DNA of 64,000 nucleotides from Siphonodentalium dalli (taxonomy: Eukaryota; Mollusca; Scaphopoda; Gadilida; Siphonodentaliidae): NCBI GenBank assembly GCA_032622095.1, contig CP136063.1, positions 218,193,982 through 218,257,981 of the forward strand. Direction: 5' to 3'. The notes beneath the pieces were generated by a model, which made no database searches, was not told the DNA's origin, and saw nothing but the letters and a program-made list of their open reading frames with translations. Numbering within the stretch: position 1 is the stretch's first letter; each line of letters begins with the position of its first letter. A program made the translations under genes and the position numbers. Shown in pieces: positions 11,649 through 22,845 of the stretch.

Positions 11649-12628
11649 CAGGTCGGGCATAGGTGCCAAATGAGCTAAATAACTCATTTGAGCTCAAATA
11701 GCTAAATCGAGCTAAATTTTTAATGTGATTTAAGTCCATTTCCTCAGTTCAACGCGTGCATCAAATTATCGCATTGCGAATTTATTTCTACTGGACCAAC
11801 CTAGTATTGAGCTTCACAAATACATTGTGTGCTCATCTACTCACAACAGTCTTGATATCTTTTATGTGACATTTGCTTAAGGATTTATCCATATGTTTTC
11901 ATTTAAATTCGTGAGAGAAAATAGTTTTAAATTGACTTTTCAGTCGGCAAATCGTGCTGTGTCAGATTCGCTCCGCTGTGTCTAAGCTTATCCTAAGATA
12001 AAATGAAACAAACGTTCTGATTGGCTGCTCAAAACAGGCTCCGTCTATGTGTTATAAGCATGATTTTAATTGAATTTCACTGGTTGGAAGATTCGGAAAG
12101 CCACGCGCTTTTACCACATCGACACAATAGAAGACACAGTAACCGATGTGTAAAATATGAATGTACTGACCACTCGCGCTTCCGTATTTTTTCTTCTCTT
12201 AATGGCAGATCAGTGTACGTTCGGCAAATGATATATCGTAAATCTATGCCCATGGTTTATCCAGTCGGACAAGACATTGTAACCTTGTGTCCTTAACCTT
12301 CAGAAATATATTCCAGGTAAATTAATATGCAGAAGCGGCAGTTTTATAAACACAATTTGTATGTTCAAAAAGAAGTTTAATCATTCTCCTAAAAGTGTTA
12401 ATCAAATTGCCTTTGATCACACCACTGCTGTTTTAATTACTTGTACGGAAGGAGTTTCTGAGAAGCTTGACATGGGGTCTAACTAATGAATGTAAATTCG
12501 CAATGCGATAATTTGATGCATGTGTTGAACTGAGGAAATGGACTTAAATCACATTAAAAATTTAGCTCGATTTAGCTATGTGAGCTCAAATGAGCTATTT
12601 AGCTCATTTGGCACCTGTGCCCGACCTG
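11649..12628. mobile_element. 980-bp MITE with about 135-bp inverted repeats
   Basis: The ends are CAGGTCGGGCATAGGTGCC and its near complement GGCACCTGTGCCCGACCTG. The inverted match continues inward about 135 bases through AATGAGCTAAAT, TTAATGTGATTTAAGTCCAT and CATCAAATTATCGCATTGCG. TATAT flanks both ends and may be the target duplication. The 91-codon open frame inside (12021-12296) resembles nothing known to me. Confidence 0.85.
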
Positions 12629-12645
12629 TATATATAGGTCGATGG

Positions 12646-12787
12646 TCAACAAATTAGACTATTCGGGTTGAGATATATTTTCATATTTGGACATTTACGA
12701 TTATCTTAACCCTTCTATGAGGGATTAAGACCACATAAATGTCCAAATATTAAAATAGGTCTTAATCCGAATCGTCTAATTTGTTGG
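12646..12787. repeat. Foldback repeat next to the preceding element
   Basis: The outer arms are CAACAAATTAGAC and GTCTAATTTGTTG. Inner arms are CATATTTGGACATTTA and its complement, with a diverged centre. It is probably a degraded palindromic MITE. Confidence 0.65.
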
Positions 12788-13441
12788 ACTAACTTAAGTT
12801 ATGCCCTACATCAGCATAAATATGCCCTACATCAGCATAATTACATCACAGCATTGTCTCGCCCTACATCAGCAATGATGTACATAATTTATGCCTATGT
12901 AGGTAAAAACTATGCTAATGATCGCAAAACTAAGCCATATAGATCGGCGTAACCACAACAATGTATGGCATGAAATTGTCTTTAGGTTGCGACTCAATGC
13001 CCCAGCATAGAATTTAGAAATGACCCTCCCAAGGGAACTGATTAATATTTTGGAAAGAGACAGGTACTAGTTGTTCAAAATTAACGTATATACTACCTTT
13101 TAATAATGTAATGTTCAATCTTGAACTAAGAGAAGCTTATGTCACGCAAATTATACATTCAGTTGTGAAGGGTTGTCTGAATGCTCTGCCAGGCTGAACA
13201 TTTTCTAATTGACCTTCTCTGCATTTCCGTGTTTTAGAAAAAAAACACACTCACACGGAAGTTTTGTATATTAAACACCTGAATTGCAGCCAAATTCGCT
13301 GTATATGTCGCAGTATTGACTATATCCTGGTGACGTGAAAGCCAGTATACACAATGTAATAAGCATATGAGTGTCATTCTCACCAGACCCGATAGACCCA
13401 TGCCAATCGGCACTTTTCCACAGATTCAAACCTATGAATGA

Positions 13442-13520
13442 TGCAAACAACATGGTAATTATAATGAATTTATGACTGGAGTCATAAATTCATTTTCATT
13501 ATAATTACCATTTTGTTTGC
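13442..13520. repeat. Hairpin repeat, copy 1
   Basis: The arms read GCAAACAACATGGTAATTAT and the complement ending ATTTTGTTTGC, with a TATGACTGGAGTCATA centre. A second copy lies at 15323-15410, so the pair brackets the 1.55-kb element between them. Confidence 0.8.
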
Positions 13521-13584
13521 AATAAAAAAATGTCTATTACCAATATTTGATATCTAGTTATGGCATATCTGTATTAATTAATGA

Positions 13585-15139
13585 ATTCCATATATGAGGG
13601 CCCCTTCCCCCCCTTTTCGTACGCCGGATTCGACCCATTTTGGACCCGTACGCCGAATTCAAGACACAAATTAAGCTGGATTCCGGATTCATGTATTTAT
13701 ATAAACGGATTCCATTTCGGGTGAAATATTGTGATTTGGTTCCTCATTTGGTCATAATATCATGAATTTTATATGTGATCCAATCTGATGCACACTCTTA
13801 TAGGACTTAGTCCGTATATATTCGTTTGTATACGGTGCTCTTTATCTTTCCGGTCATTATTTGCGGCAACATATCTCAAAAATTGCCCCAAAGACATAGC
13901 AAAACAATTGGATGATGGACTGCCAATTATATTTCCGTGAAAATGCGCTGTGGGCATAAACTTAACCCACAATTCAAAAATATGTATGTTATATTGGGCT
14001 ACCATCAACATATAAACAACGGTACCTCCGATGGCTAGTTAAAACAATATAACCTTGGCAGGATGGTGTGTGGATTTCAACCATGCTATATATAAAACTG
14101 TTTACTCTCCGACACTTAGCTATATCATCAAACACATTAATTCAAATGGCGTTTGTTTGGCGGTTTACATGCGATGTGTTAAGCATGATTGTTAATATTA
14201 TTATCTGGGACCCAAGCGGCCATTTACACGCATGCAAATACATGGATGTGTATTGTTTGACTACCAGTGGATATATACATATTATCGGGAGCTCCAACTC
14301 CCGTGCTACATGCATATATTTATATATCAAAATCAATATGTAATCATCGATTAATCCCCAATTTTCTAGTGGAGCGTGCGCATTATGTTATTGATCTGTC
14401 CGACCGTCTGTCCATCCATCATTCGGTATTGGTTTATGTGTGGTGGCTTAAGATACGTATCAACTTTCTAAACTTAATTTAGTATTTGGGTTTTCTAACA
14501 CAGAGTGCAGGCCGAGACCACATGTTCGGTGACCACCGGCCAATTTCCGCTATAGAATAGGGTCCCCCTTTTTTGTTGGGATTTCCTTCCATGTGCGTCC
14601 ACATGTGAGGGCATTGCAATGGTAAGTCCAAACTGGTTTTACTGGGATTACTGATCCGTTGCAGGTTGGGTTCGAGTTTGGAGTCCACCCGAGGGTTTAC
14701 ATGTGTTATCACATCGGGTTATTAATTCTGGGTCAATATATCACGCCCATATAAAGAGCGTTTAATTTATTAGTTTTTACACGGGAATGTGATAAAGATC
14801 GGTTAATCCAAGGAAGTCTAGACACATATTCTATACCTTTGTTACTCTTATCCTAACATTTTGTAAACTGTCGCAAGGTAGACTGCTCTGGACCTCATTG
14901 GTGAAGTTTCCACTACCGGGGTTCAAGACAGGGGTGCTTTTATATGTGGGACCTGCTCATATATTATGGGTATCACAAAACTAATCTATAATATCATGTA
15001 AACTGGACGTGAAATTGGTATTTGTTCCTTAAACTGGATTCCGGATTCCAGGGTCAATTTGAAGCTGGATTCCGGATTCCAGCGTCATTTTAAAACTGGA
15101 TTCCGGACTCAAGGGGGGAGGGGCCCTCATATATGGAAT
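13585..15139. mobile_element. 1.55-kb element with GAGGGCCCC inverted ends
   Basis: The left end is ATTCCATATATGAGGGCCCC followed by a C-run and TTTTCGTACGCCG. The right end is the complement, GGGGCCCTCATATATGGAAT. Motifs GGATTCCGGATTC recur inside both ends. A shorter relative with the same end organisation is at 34308-34690. No transposase was found inside; the short open frames are not convincing. The exact target duplication is hidden by the palindromic flank. Confidence 0.75.
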
Positions 15140-15322
15140 CATGAATATTAAAAAGTTCCATATATGGATTGGATGCACCTCCAGAACTTTGACCTGTAGC
15201 ACTTAAACTGCGGAACGGGGGCTGGATGAATCCAATATGGCCACGACTCCGTGATCTTGCTTATTTTATTTGTAACTATCAATATTTTACATATTAGACA
15301 TCTTTTTTATTTCTGCCATTTA

Positions 15323-15410
15323 TTGCAAACAACATGGTAATTATAATGAAAATGAATTTATGACTTCAGCCGTTTATTAATTTTCATTTTAATTACCATG
15401 TTGTTTGCAT
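15323..15410. repeat. Hairpin repeat, copy 2
   Basis: This is the same family as 13442-13520, with arms GCAAACAACATGGTAATTAT and ATTACCATGTTGTTTGC. The centre differs (TATGACTTCAGCCGTTTATT). Confidence 0.8.
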
Positions 15411-16145
15411 TGTTCATAGAGCACACAAGTGTATTTTGCACTATTAAATCCATGGCTCCAATTCATTCATTTATTGCATATATTCTGCTGAGTTATCGAT
15501 AAAAGAAGATGGTCTCACAAATGACCGTATTTAGTGTATAGTCCCCCTGTAACATGATATTATTTTAAAACATCACGCATTGCTTTTCATCATTTCAATC
15601 ATCAAAAGTTTTAGAACTAAACTCAACATTCTCAGAGCGTGTTTATATGCAAAATTATCATCAATGGCACTATAAGTATAATGATAAATTTATTTACATG
15701 TATAACCGCAGCCATGCACTTTGTGGAAATAGGCACATATACAAGTAGGCCCGTACCCATCCAGATAGCATACATGTAATTAATTAAGTACCGATTGATG
15801 ATAAAATGCTAGGGCCTTTTGGACACTTCGTCTGTTTATATGTGTCCTTTTTGACAGTCATAATTATGCTGCTCAATACAATGTACAATACAATTCAATA
15901 CAATACATGTACATTTCATTTAGTTACAAGTCTGGTTTCGTGTGTCTGACATTTGCAGAGTGAGATCCCCAGAGGGTCAACTGCATCTATATGTCATGGA
16001 ACGCAACAAAATCAACATCGATTCCTTTAGTGAACTTATGGACTAATTGCTTATGTAAAGTTGTGATAGTACAGGATGGGAGAATAGGGGGGTTATTATA
16101 TTGTGTTACTGCATATATTACTCACTTTTGATATGCCCATACATA
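15411..16145. other. Non-coding spacer
   Basis: No gene is seen. A short fragment at about 15927-15980, containing GTGTGTCTGACATTTGCAGA, is the end of the MITE family described at 21851-22286. Confidence 0.5.
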
Positions 16146-16326
16146 CTCTCACCTGCCGAATAATAGTGCATGCATGATTATATTTCAGTCAAAAATACAA
16201 CCCTGCACTATTATTAGGCAGTGAAACATAAATAAAAATTACCTGCTGCACTATTATTAATTTCAGCCAAAAATACAGCTCTGCACTATTATACGGCCTG
16301 TAATATTATTTGGCAGGTGAGAGTAT
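16146..16326. mobile_element. 180-bp MITE with CTCTCACCTGCC inverted ends
   Basis: The ends TACTCTCACCTGCCGAATAA and TTATTTGGCAGGTGAGAGTA are inverted repeats bounded by TA. Inside are three copies of the TGCACTATTAT motif and two of TTTCAG(T/C)CAAAAATACA. The TA boundary suggests Tc1/mariner-type mobilisation, which is an inference. Confidence 0.7.
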
Positions 16327-16699
16327 TATGTTATTGGTCTGTCCGTCTATTCGCTCTTCATTTCCGGATGATAACTTTAGATAGTCTCAACTGAATGGAA
16401 TGGAATATTTGGTATGTGGGTTTACTTGCACAAAATACAGGTAAAGTTCAAATTTGGGTTGCATGCCAATTTTCACCAAAGTTATGGCCCTTTTTTGTTG
16501 GAAAGTTCAACAAAGAGATACCCATCTTTAAATGGACCCAAGGGGCTCGCAGAGGAGAAACATGGAGAAATATCGCAGCGGTATAAAACATCACCACTAA
16601 GAACATTGAGAAATAGCTAAACTTTGTTCTTATATTCATTCTTGATAGTTTTTTAACAAATTTTTGCATGTTGAAACAATTGTTATGTAAATAAAACTG

Positions 16700-17510
16700 T
16701 TACAGTGATTTGTCAACAAACATTGCCAAAAAACATGGCCGCCAGCAGCCATCTTGGATTTTACTCTTTGCATGACTAAATTCCTTGGCACGGGCTACAG
16801 GTCGTAGCTTTGGTCGGACCTTCATGAAATTTGTCATGGATGTTAATATTGACATGTAGATGGGAACGAGTCATTTTGGGGTCATTTGGCCAAAAAACAT
16901 GGCCACCAGCAGCCATCTTGGATTTTACTCTTTGCATGACTAAATCCTTTGGCACAGGCTACAGGTCGTACCTTTGGTCAGATCATTATGAGATTTGTCA
17001 TGGCTGTTGACATTGACATGTAGATGGGAACGAGTCATTTGGGGTCAATCGGCAAAACAACATGGCCGCCAGCTGCCATCTTGGATTTCAAAATTCAATC
17101 CATTAGCACGGGCTACAGGTCGTACTGCTCATCTGATCATCATGAAATTTGTCATGGATGTTAATATTGACATGTAGATGGGAACGAGTCATTTTGGGGT
17201 CGTTCAGCCAAAAAACATGGCCACCAGCAGCCATCTTGGATTTTACTCTTTGTATGACTAAATCCTTTGGCACGGGCTACAGGTCCTACCTTTGGTTGGA
17301 TCATTATGAAAATTGTCACGGCTGTTGACATTGACATGTAGATGGGAACGAATCATTTTGGGGTCAATCGGCAAAAAAACATGGCCGCCAGTGGCCATCT
17401 TGGATTTCAAAATTCAATCCATTAGCACGGGCTACAGGCTGTACTGTTTGTCTGATCATCATGAAATTTGTCATGGATGGTAATATTGACATGTAGATGG
17501 GGAAAAAGCA
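16700..17510 (-). repeat. Helitron-like internal tandem array, reverse orientation
   Basis: About five units of roughly 165 bases contain AAACATGGCCGCCAGCAGCC, ATCTTGGATTTTACTCTTTG, GGCTACAGGTCGTA and TGACATGTAGATGGGAACGA. They are the same family as the arrays at 48214-50503, 55944-59909 and 60961-64000, but inverted. No complete head or tail is present. Confidence 0.85.
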
Positions 17511-17577
17511 ACTTTGTGAAGACGTTTATAAAGAAACTACAAAACTTGTTAATTTGATAATCAAGATACTAAGCTTA

Positions 17578-17674
17578 AGCGGAATGAGGTCCGCATGGGG
17601 TGAATTTAGTGATGCTACCCCGCTGTGTGGGGTATCTTCACTAAAATTCACCCTCTGGGGACCTCATTCTGTAA
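17578..17674. repeat. MITE family A core palindrome
   Basis: The left arm AATGAGGTCCGCATGGGG / TGAATTTAGTGATGCTACCCC and the right arm TTCACCCTCTGGGGACCTCA form a hairpin. It is the core of the longer family A elements at 21851-22286, 35981-36660 and 45392-45826. It creates the 148-codon open frame at 17497-17943, which is not a gene. Confidence 0.75.
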
Positions 17675-18181
17675 ATCTCTGGCACCATATTCTCAGGCCT
17701 GTTCATATCGGTGCCATCTTCGTTGTGTCTGTATTCATTGTGTATGTCAAGAAACGCGTTCTGAAATTCCTGGGCTTGTTGATGATAGTTGTTTTACAGA
17801 CTTTTATGTTATTTCACTTGAAACCACTTCAAATACCTCAATTCCCTTTATGCCATTATAAACATATTGCTAGATTGTCATCCCCTCCTGACCCTATTTT
17901 GAGCCCCTCCTCAAATATATTTATTTGGATAATGTTTATGTAAACTTTTTTCTCATGCCTTAACCTTCAAAGAACATTGCGACCCATTAATCAGTCTAGT
18001 TTGATCAAATTAGGTATAAGGTAGGATATTGAATCAATTTCTAGAACTGACTATGATCATTTATGTTAGCATTTAAAGAATAAAATATAAAAAATAAAAA
18101 ATTTGCCAGCCCGCCTTAATTTTCATAAATTTGGATGAGAATCTGGTAGTTTATTATATTGACCTTAACAAGATCATTTAA

Positions 18182-18198
18182 TTTTATTTCCTCAGGTG
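18182..18198 (+). promoter_or_regulatory. Likely 3' splice site of a 5'-UTR intron of REP
   Basis: TTTTATTTCCTCAG|GTGAAG lies about 75 bases upstream of the REP start codon and has a pyrimidine tract and CAG. It suggests that a non-coding first exon lies further upstream, leaving the coding region itself uninterrupted. The upstream exon was not identified. Confidence 0.45.
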
Positions 18199-18270
18199 AA
18201 GAACTAAAGGTGCACTGGGATATTTTGAAGACAGCCACCTCGGGAATAGATTGTCAGCTCATACACCAGG

Positions 18271-20517
18271 ATGTCTTATGACCTGCCTTCAGAATTTGAC
18301 TTCATTGTCATAGGAACTGGAATGACGGAGAGTATACTGGCAGCTGCATTCTCTCGCAATGGTCATTCTGTGCTTCATATCGACAGAAATGATCACTACA
18401 GTGGTCAGTGGGCTTCATTCAACCTCGACGGGATAGAGAAGTGGTCATCTAAGCATACTCAAGTCTCGGAGGAAGAAGAAATACCTGACGTTAGCAATTT
18501 TGATGAATCATCTCTCAATGATGGAGAAAGATTACAGAAACTGCCACTTATGGCAAAAAATGTTGGAAGTGTTAGCATAAAATTTCACGTTCAAGATGAA
18601 CCAGAGAATAAACCTGGAGATGAGAGCATAAGAGGGAGTGATTCAGTGGAGACACCTGAAGAATCATCAGAAATTGAAGAAGAAAAGTCTAAAAATGTTG
18701 AGAAACATGCAACTGAAGTTGGTGGTAGTGAAGAAGAAGCTTCACCAAAGGACACAGACAGTACAAAGCAAGCGATCAGTGACGACACCGACAGTACAAA
18801 GCAAGCGAACAGTGACGACACAGACAGTACAAAGCAAGCAATCAGTGACGACACCGACATAACAAAGCAAGCGAACAATGATGATCCTGAGAGTCATGGA
18901 AACAAAGACATTGCCTCTGTCATACAAAAGCAAATTCCTGATGAACTGAATGAAAATATGGAGACCAAAATAGATGGGCAAAAGGCTATGGATGAAAAGT
19001 CAGGTGAAACTATGCTAAGCGTAGAGGACTCCACTGATGGCAGTAAAATCTGTGAGGATGAAGCTGATGTTGTAGCAAACAAATTTGCTGCTGTAAATGT
19101 AACGGAGAGCACCCAGTGGACACAATCTTCAATAAAGAAGGAATGGAGAAGATACAACCTTGACCTTGCTCCACGGATTTTGTATAGTAGTGGGGACATG
19201 GTTGAACTCCTCATTACGTCTGATATTGCCAAATACTGTGAATTTAAGACTGTTTCTCGTGTTCTCACGATGTTGAAGGACACTATTGAAAGGGTACCAT
19301 GTTCGCGAGCCGATGTTTTCAGCAGCAAACAAATATCGATGATTGAGAAAAGAATGTTGATGAAATTCTTGACGTTCTGTGGCAACTATGATCAACATCC
19401 AGAAGAATATAACGCTTTTAAATCATCGACGTTTAAAGAATTTCTTGTTCAAAAGAAACTAACTGAAAATTTGAGACATTTTATACAGTTTTCTATCGCT
19501 ATGGTAACGGATTCAGCTACTACATTAGAGGGGTTGGAAAAAGCTAAGAGATATTTGACATCACTTGGTCGCTATGGAAACACAGCATTTTTGTGGCCCT
19601 TATATGGAAGTGGTGAATTGCCTCAAGCCTTCTGTAGAATGAGTGCAGTGTTTGGTGGAATTTATTGCTTGAAGACAACTGCTGCATCTCTTGTTCTAAC
19701 TAAAGAAAACTACTGTCAGGGTATCGTAACCGACAAAGGCCAGTTTATTAAATCTAAGTGGGTTATTATGGAATCAACCTACGCACCTGATGAATTTGTT
19801 GAAAATACTCCTAAAACTAAATTTTCACGTGCAATTCTACTGACTGATACATCCATACTTAAATCTGATGGAGAAGAGTTGTCCCTGATGTTGTTACCTG
19901 TTCCGTCACTCCCAGAAAGGCCCATAACTCTTTTAGAGTTACCACCATCGGCCCAAGTGTGCCCGGCAAACATGCATGTTGTCCACCTCTCACAGATAGG
20001 AGATGAATGTCCTCAGGATGACATGAAGTATGCCTTAAATAAACTTTTTAATGAATGCGATCAGGACTCTGCTACAGATAAACCAAATATTTTGTGGTCC
20101 CTGTACTTTACACAAGAGGATTCTTCGAGAGTGGAGAAGAGTGGGGTGATTCCGGAAAATGTATTTCTGATATCGGGTCCGGGTTCTGAGGTCGATATGG
20201 ATAGGCCGGTCTGTGAAGCGAAAGATTTGTTTACACGGCTGCTTCCTGGTGAGGAGTTTCTTCCCAAAGCTCCGAACCCGGAGGACATTATATATGTCAA
20301 TGACACCGAAGCTTCAGCCAATGTCGAGAAATCTGACTTAATGTCTGATGAGAGGAGTGAGGACACTCAATATGACGATGCTAAAATGAGTGACGGTAGT
20401 GTGAATGCGGACAAGCAACCTGAGAACGATGAAACAAGTGCTTCTTTGAATTCAGATGAAAAAGAAGAGAACAGTGTTGATGAACCACATACTGAAAATG
20501 TACAACATGAAACCTGA
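18271..20517 (+). CDS. CHM: Rab escort protein (Rab geranylgeranyltransferase component A)
   Basis: This cytosolic protein of the GDI/REP superfamily binds newly made GDP-Rab and presents it to Rab geranylgeranyl transferase for C-terminal prenylation, then delivers it to membranes. The 748-residue frame opens LPSEFDFIVIGTGMTES, the FAD-like dinucleotide fold typical of the family, followed by HYSGQWASF. Further conserved blocks are YSSGDMVELLITSDIAKYCE (about residues 300-320), VPCSRADVFSSKQISMIEKR (about 341-360), GRYGNTAFLWPLYGSGELPQ (about 433-452), ILWSLYF (about 606) and PNPEDIIYVND (about 668). It is somewhat longer than human REP1 (653). The excess is in the acidic insert at about residues 85-285, which holds four 11-residue repeats, and in an acidic tail. 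There is no intron in the coding region, whereas vertebrate CHM has many. The ATG follows a probable UTR splice acceptor. The frame is intact with no sign of decay, so it is likely functional. CHM versus CHML cannot be distinguished in an invertebrate. Confidence 0.96.
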   Translation: MSYDLPSEFDFIVIGTGMTESILAAAFSRNGHSVLHIDRNDHYSGQWASFNLDGIEKWSSKHTQVSEEEEIPDVSNFDESSLNDGERLQKLPLMAKNVGSVSIKFHVQDEPENKPGDESIRGSDSVETPEESSEIEEEKSKNVEKHATEVGGSEEEASPKDTDSTKQAISDDTDSTKQANSDDTDSTKQAISDDTDITKQANNDDPESHGNKDIASVIQKQIPDELNENMETKIDGQKAMDEKSGETMLSVEDSTDGSKICEDEADVVANKFAAVNVTESTQWTQSSIKKEWRRYNLDLAPRILYSSGDMVELLITSDIAKYCEFKTVSRVLTMLKDTIERVPCSRADVFSSKQISMIEKRMLMKFLTFCGNYDQHPEEYNAFKSSTFKEFLVQKKLTENLRHFIQFSIAMVTDSATTLEGLEKAKRYLTSLGRYGNTAFLWPLYGSGELPQAFCRMSAVFGGIYCLKTTAASLVLTKENYCQGIVTDKGQFIKSKWVIMESTYAPDEFVENTPKTKFSRAILLTDTSILKSDGEELSLMLLPVPSLPERPITLLELPPSAQVCPANMHVVHLSQIGDECPQDDMKYALNKLFNECDQDSATDKPNILWSLYFTQEDSSRVEKSGVIPENVFLISGPGSEVDMDRPVCEAKDLFTRLLPGEEFLPKAPNPEDIIYVNDTEASANVEKSDLMSDERSEDTQYDDAKMSDGSVNADKQPENDETSASLNSDEKEENSVDEPHTENVQHET
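18751..18882 (+). repeat. In-frame 33-bp tandem repeat inside REP
   Basis: Four copies of a 33-base unit encode DTDSTKQA(I/N)SD and lie at residues 161-204 in the acidic insert between the two conserved REP regions. The period is a multiple of three, so copy-number change would keep the frame. A disordered linker is the likely structure. Confidence 0.95.
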
Positions 20518-20559
20518 CCAAACTAAATGTTCTACAAGCTTAATTCAGAGAGGTTTAAA

Positions 20560-21408
20560 TGCTGAATGGGTCATTGCTGCATGTCTTCAGTATTAATGCT
20601 GCATGTGTCATTGTTGCATGACTTGAAAAAATTGACTTCAGTATTAATGCTGTATGTGTCATTGTTGCATGACTTAAGTATTAATGCTGAATGGGTCATT
20701 GTTGCATGACTTCAGTATTAATGCTGCATGGGTCATTGCTGCATGACTTCAGTATTAATGCTGCATGTGTCATTGTTGCATGACTTGAAAAAATATTAAT
20801 GCTGTATGTGTCATTGTTGCATGACTTAAGTATTAATGCTGAATGGGTCATTGTTGCATGACTTCAGTATTAATGCTGAATGGGTCATTGTTGCATGACT
20901 TCTGTATTAATGCTGAATGGGTCATTGTTGCATGACTTCGGTATTAATGCTGCATGGGTCATTGCTTCATGACTTCAGTATTAATGCTGCATGTGTCATT
21001 GTTGCATGACTTGAAAAAATTGACTTCAGTATTAATGCTCTATGTGTCATTGTTGCATGACTTAAGTATTAATGCTGAATGGGTCATTGTTGCATGACTT
21101 CAGTATTAATGCTGAATGGGTCATTGTTACATGACTTCAGTATTAATGCTGAATGGGTCATTGTTGCATGACTTCGGTATTAATGCTGAATGGGTCATTG
21201 TTGCATGACTTCAGTATTAATGCTGTATGTGTCATTGTTGCATGACTTAAGTATTAATGCTGAATGGGTCATTGTTGCATGACTTCAGTATTAATGCTGA
21301 ATGGGTCATTGTTGCATGACTTCGGTATTAATGCTGAATGGGTCATTGTTGCATGACTTCGGTATTAATGCTGAATGGGTCATTGTTGCATTACTTCAGT
21401 TTTAGGTT
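20560..21408 (+). repeat. 37-bp satellite just downstream of REP
   Basis: About 23 units of 37 bases built from ATTAATGCTGAATGGGTCAT and TGTTGCATGACTTCAGT. Some units carry a GAAAAAATT variant or a CTGTATGTG variant, and a higher-order alternation is visible (20580-20820 resembles 20960-21060). The array starts about 45 bases after the REP stop codon and so probably lies in the 3' UTR. Confidence 0.93.
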
Positions 21409-21420
21409 GTCAGAAATGTC

Positions 21421-21620
21421 AGGGATTAACCCTTTCTGTACTAAAGCCTCATTGATGAGTAGTTATCCCATAAGAAATGTTCAGATAATAAGTTTAACCC
21501 TTTCTATACTAAAGCCTCATTGAAGAGTAGTTCCCATAGGAAATGTTCAGATAATATATAGGTTCAACAAACGATCATAGGTCAGTTGTTGAACCTATTA
21601 TCTGAACATTTCCTCAATAA
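21421..21620. mobile_element. MITE family H, copy 1
   Basis: A palindromic element with outer sequence TTAACCCTTTCTGTACTAAA and core AAATGTTCAGATAATA ... TATTATCTGAACATTTCC. A duplicated outer block (CCTTTCTATACTAAAGCCTC) is visible. Related copies are at 22629-22845, 47218-47475 and 51330-51560. Confidence 0.75.
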
Positions 21621-21850
21621 ATAGGGTTCCAAATCCTATCTATTTTTATTCACAAAATAGCTATTTGTAGTCTTGAGATTGGGATTTAAAAAACATATGT
21701 TGTTGTGATTGTGGCCCAGAAGAGATAGACCATCTTTAAGTTTTCCATTGATTTCAAAATCTCAATGGTAACATGATTCTAGTTATAACAGTTGTCGAGT
21801 CATGGGTGGACAATATTTCAGATCCTGGCTATCCTGATCTATTCCACTTT

Positions 21851-22286
21851 CAAGCCTGATTATAGTGTGTCTGTCATTTTCAGAATGAGGTCCTCAGAGG
21901 GTGAATATAGTGATGTTATCGTGCATAGCTGGCTAGTATCACTAAATTCACTCTCTAGGGACTTCATTCTGCTATGGGAGACATAGAATCAGATTGAAGT
22001 TCCCAAATGGTGAATATTGCGATGTACACCCATTGGGAACCTCGATTATGCAATGTGTCGTCTCCCAATTTGGGACTAAACTAAAAAAGAAATAGAATCT
22101 ATGTGAAGAAGTTTCTATAATAAATTTGATAATAAAGAAAGTTTCCAGAGAAGATGAGGCCTAAACAGAATGAGGTTTCCAGAAGGTGGATTTGGTGATT
22201 CTAGCCCACCATGTGGGATAGTGTCACTAAATTCACCCTGTGGGGAACTCATTCTGCAAATGACAAACACACTATAATCAGACTTG
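21851..22286. mobile_element. MITE family A, full-length copy (436 bp)
   Basis: The ends CAAGCCTGATTATAGTGTGT and ACACTATAATCAGACTTG are inverted repeats that continue inward as CTGTCATTTnCAGAATGAGG. Each end carries its own hairpin (GGTGAATATAGTGATG ... ATCACTAAATTCACTC). The middle holds a third hairpin, GAAGTTCCCAAATGG ... CCATTGGGAACCTCG. Partial or full relatives lie at 17578, 24180-24420, 35981-36660 and 45392-45826. Confidence 0.85.
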
Positions 22287-22628
22287 TCCTCTTTCTAGAA
22301 TTCCTCATTACCCTGAGCATAGGAGCCATGCGACAATGACAATGCAGTTCAGTCCCAGTTCCATGTCCACTCAAACTAAAAGCACAGAACCTTTGTATCC
22401 TATACGGATAGAGTCATGAGTATATGACACATTAGACACTGGATTTCATTTACCCATTGAAAAGTTAAATATAATCTTGGCAAACTCTAAAGTCCAATTT
22501 GATTTCTCTCTGTGAGAGATGGCTTGCACCAACTTGTAATAAAATACCTGAATCTCAGTTTCTTTAAAAATCCAATGATAATTTGATGAGATTTTTCGTC
22601 TCTGGATGCGATTCAGATTTGATTTCTG

Positions 22629-22845
22629 TATGTAACCCTTTCTACACTACAGGGTACAGTAATGGATTCTTCCACTCAGTTGAAATAGTCTATTATTCAT
22701 TTGGAGGGTGTTCAGGTAATAAATGCAGATGACAAAATGTTCAGATAATAAGTTCAATAAACGAGGTCATTTATTATTGAACTTATTATCTGAACATTCC
22801 TAAGGGAACTACTTGTTAATGAGTATTTAGTATAGAAAGGGGTAA
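22629..22845. mobile_element. MITE family H, copy 2
   Basis: It is bounded by TAACCCTTTCTACACTA and AGTATAGAAAGGGGTAA and has a strong central palindrome, ATGTTCAGATAATAAGTTCA and its complement. The left half also carries GGATTCTTCCACTCAGTTG, which is shared with 47218-47475. Confidence 0.8.

Noticed and set aside
12021-12296. 91-codon open frame inside the 980-bp MITE
   Set aside because: No recognisable domain and inside a non-autonomous element; length is within chance.
17497-17943. 148-codon open frame upstream of REP
   Set aside because: It starts in the Helitron-like array and runs through a family A hairpin; no protein-like features or splice context.
18591-19398. Several antisense open frames opposite REP
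   Set aside because: They mirror the REP codons and the 33-bp repeat; the sense frame has clear family-wide conservation.
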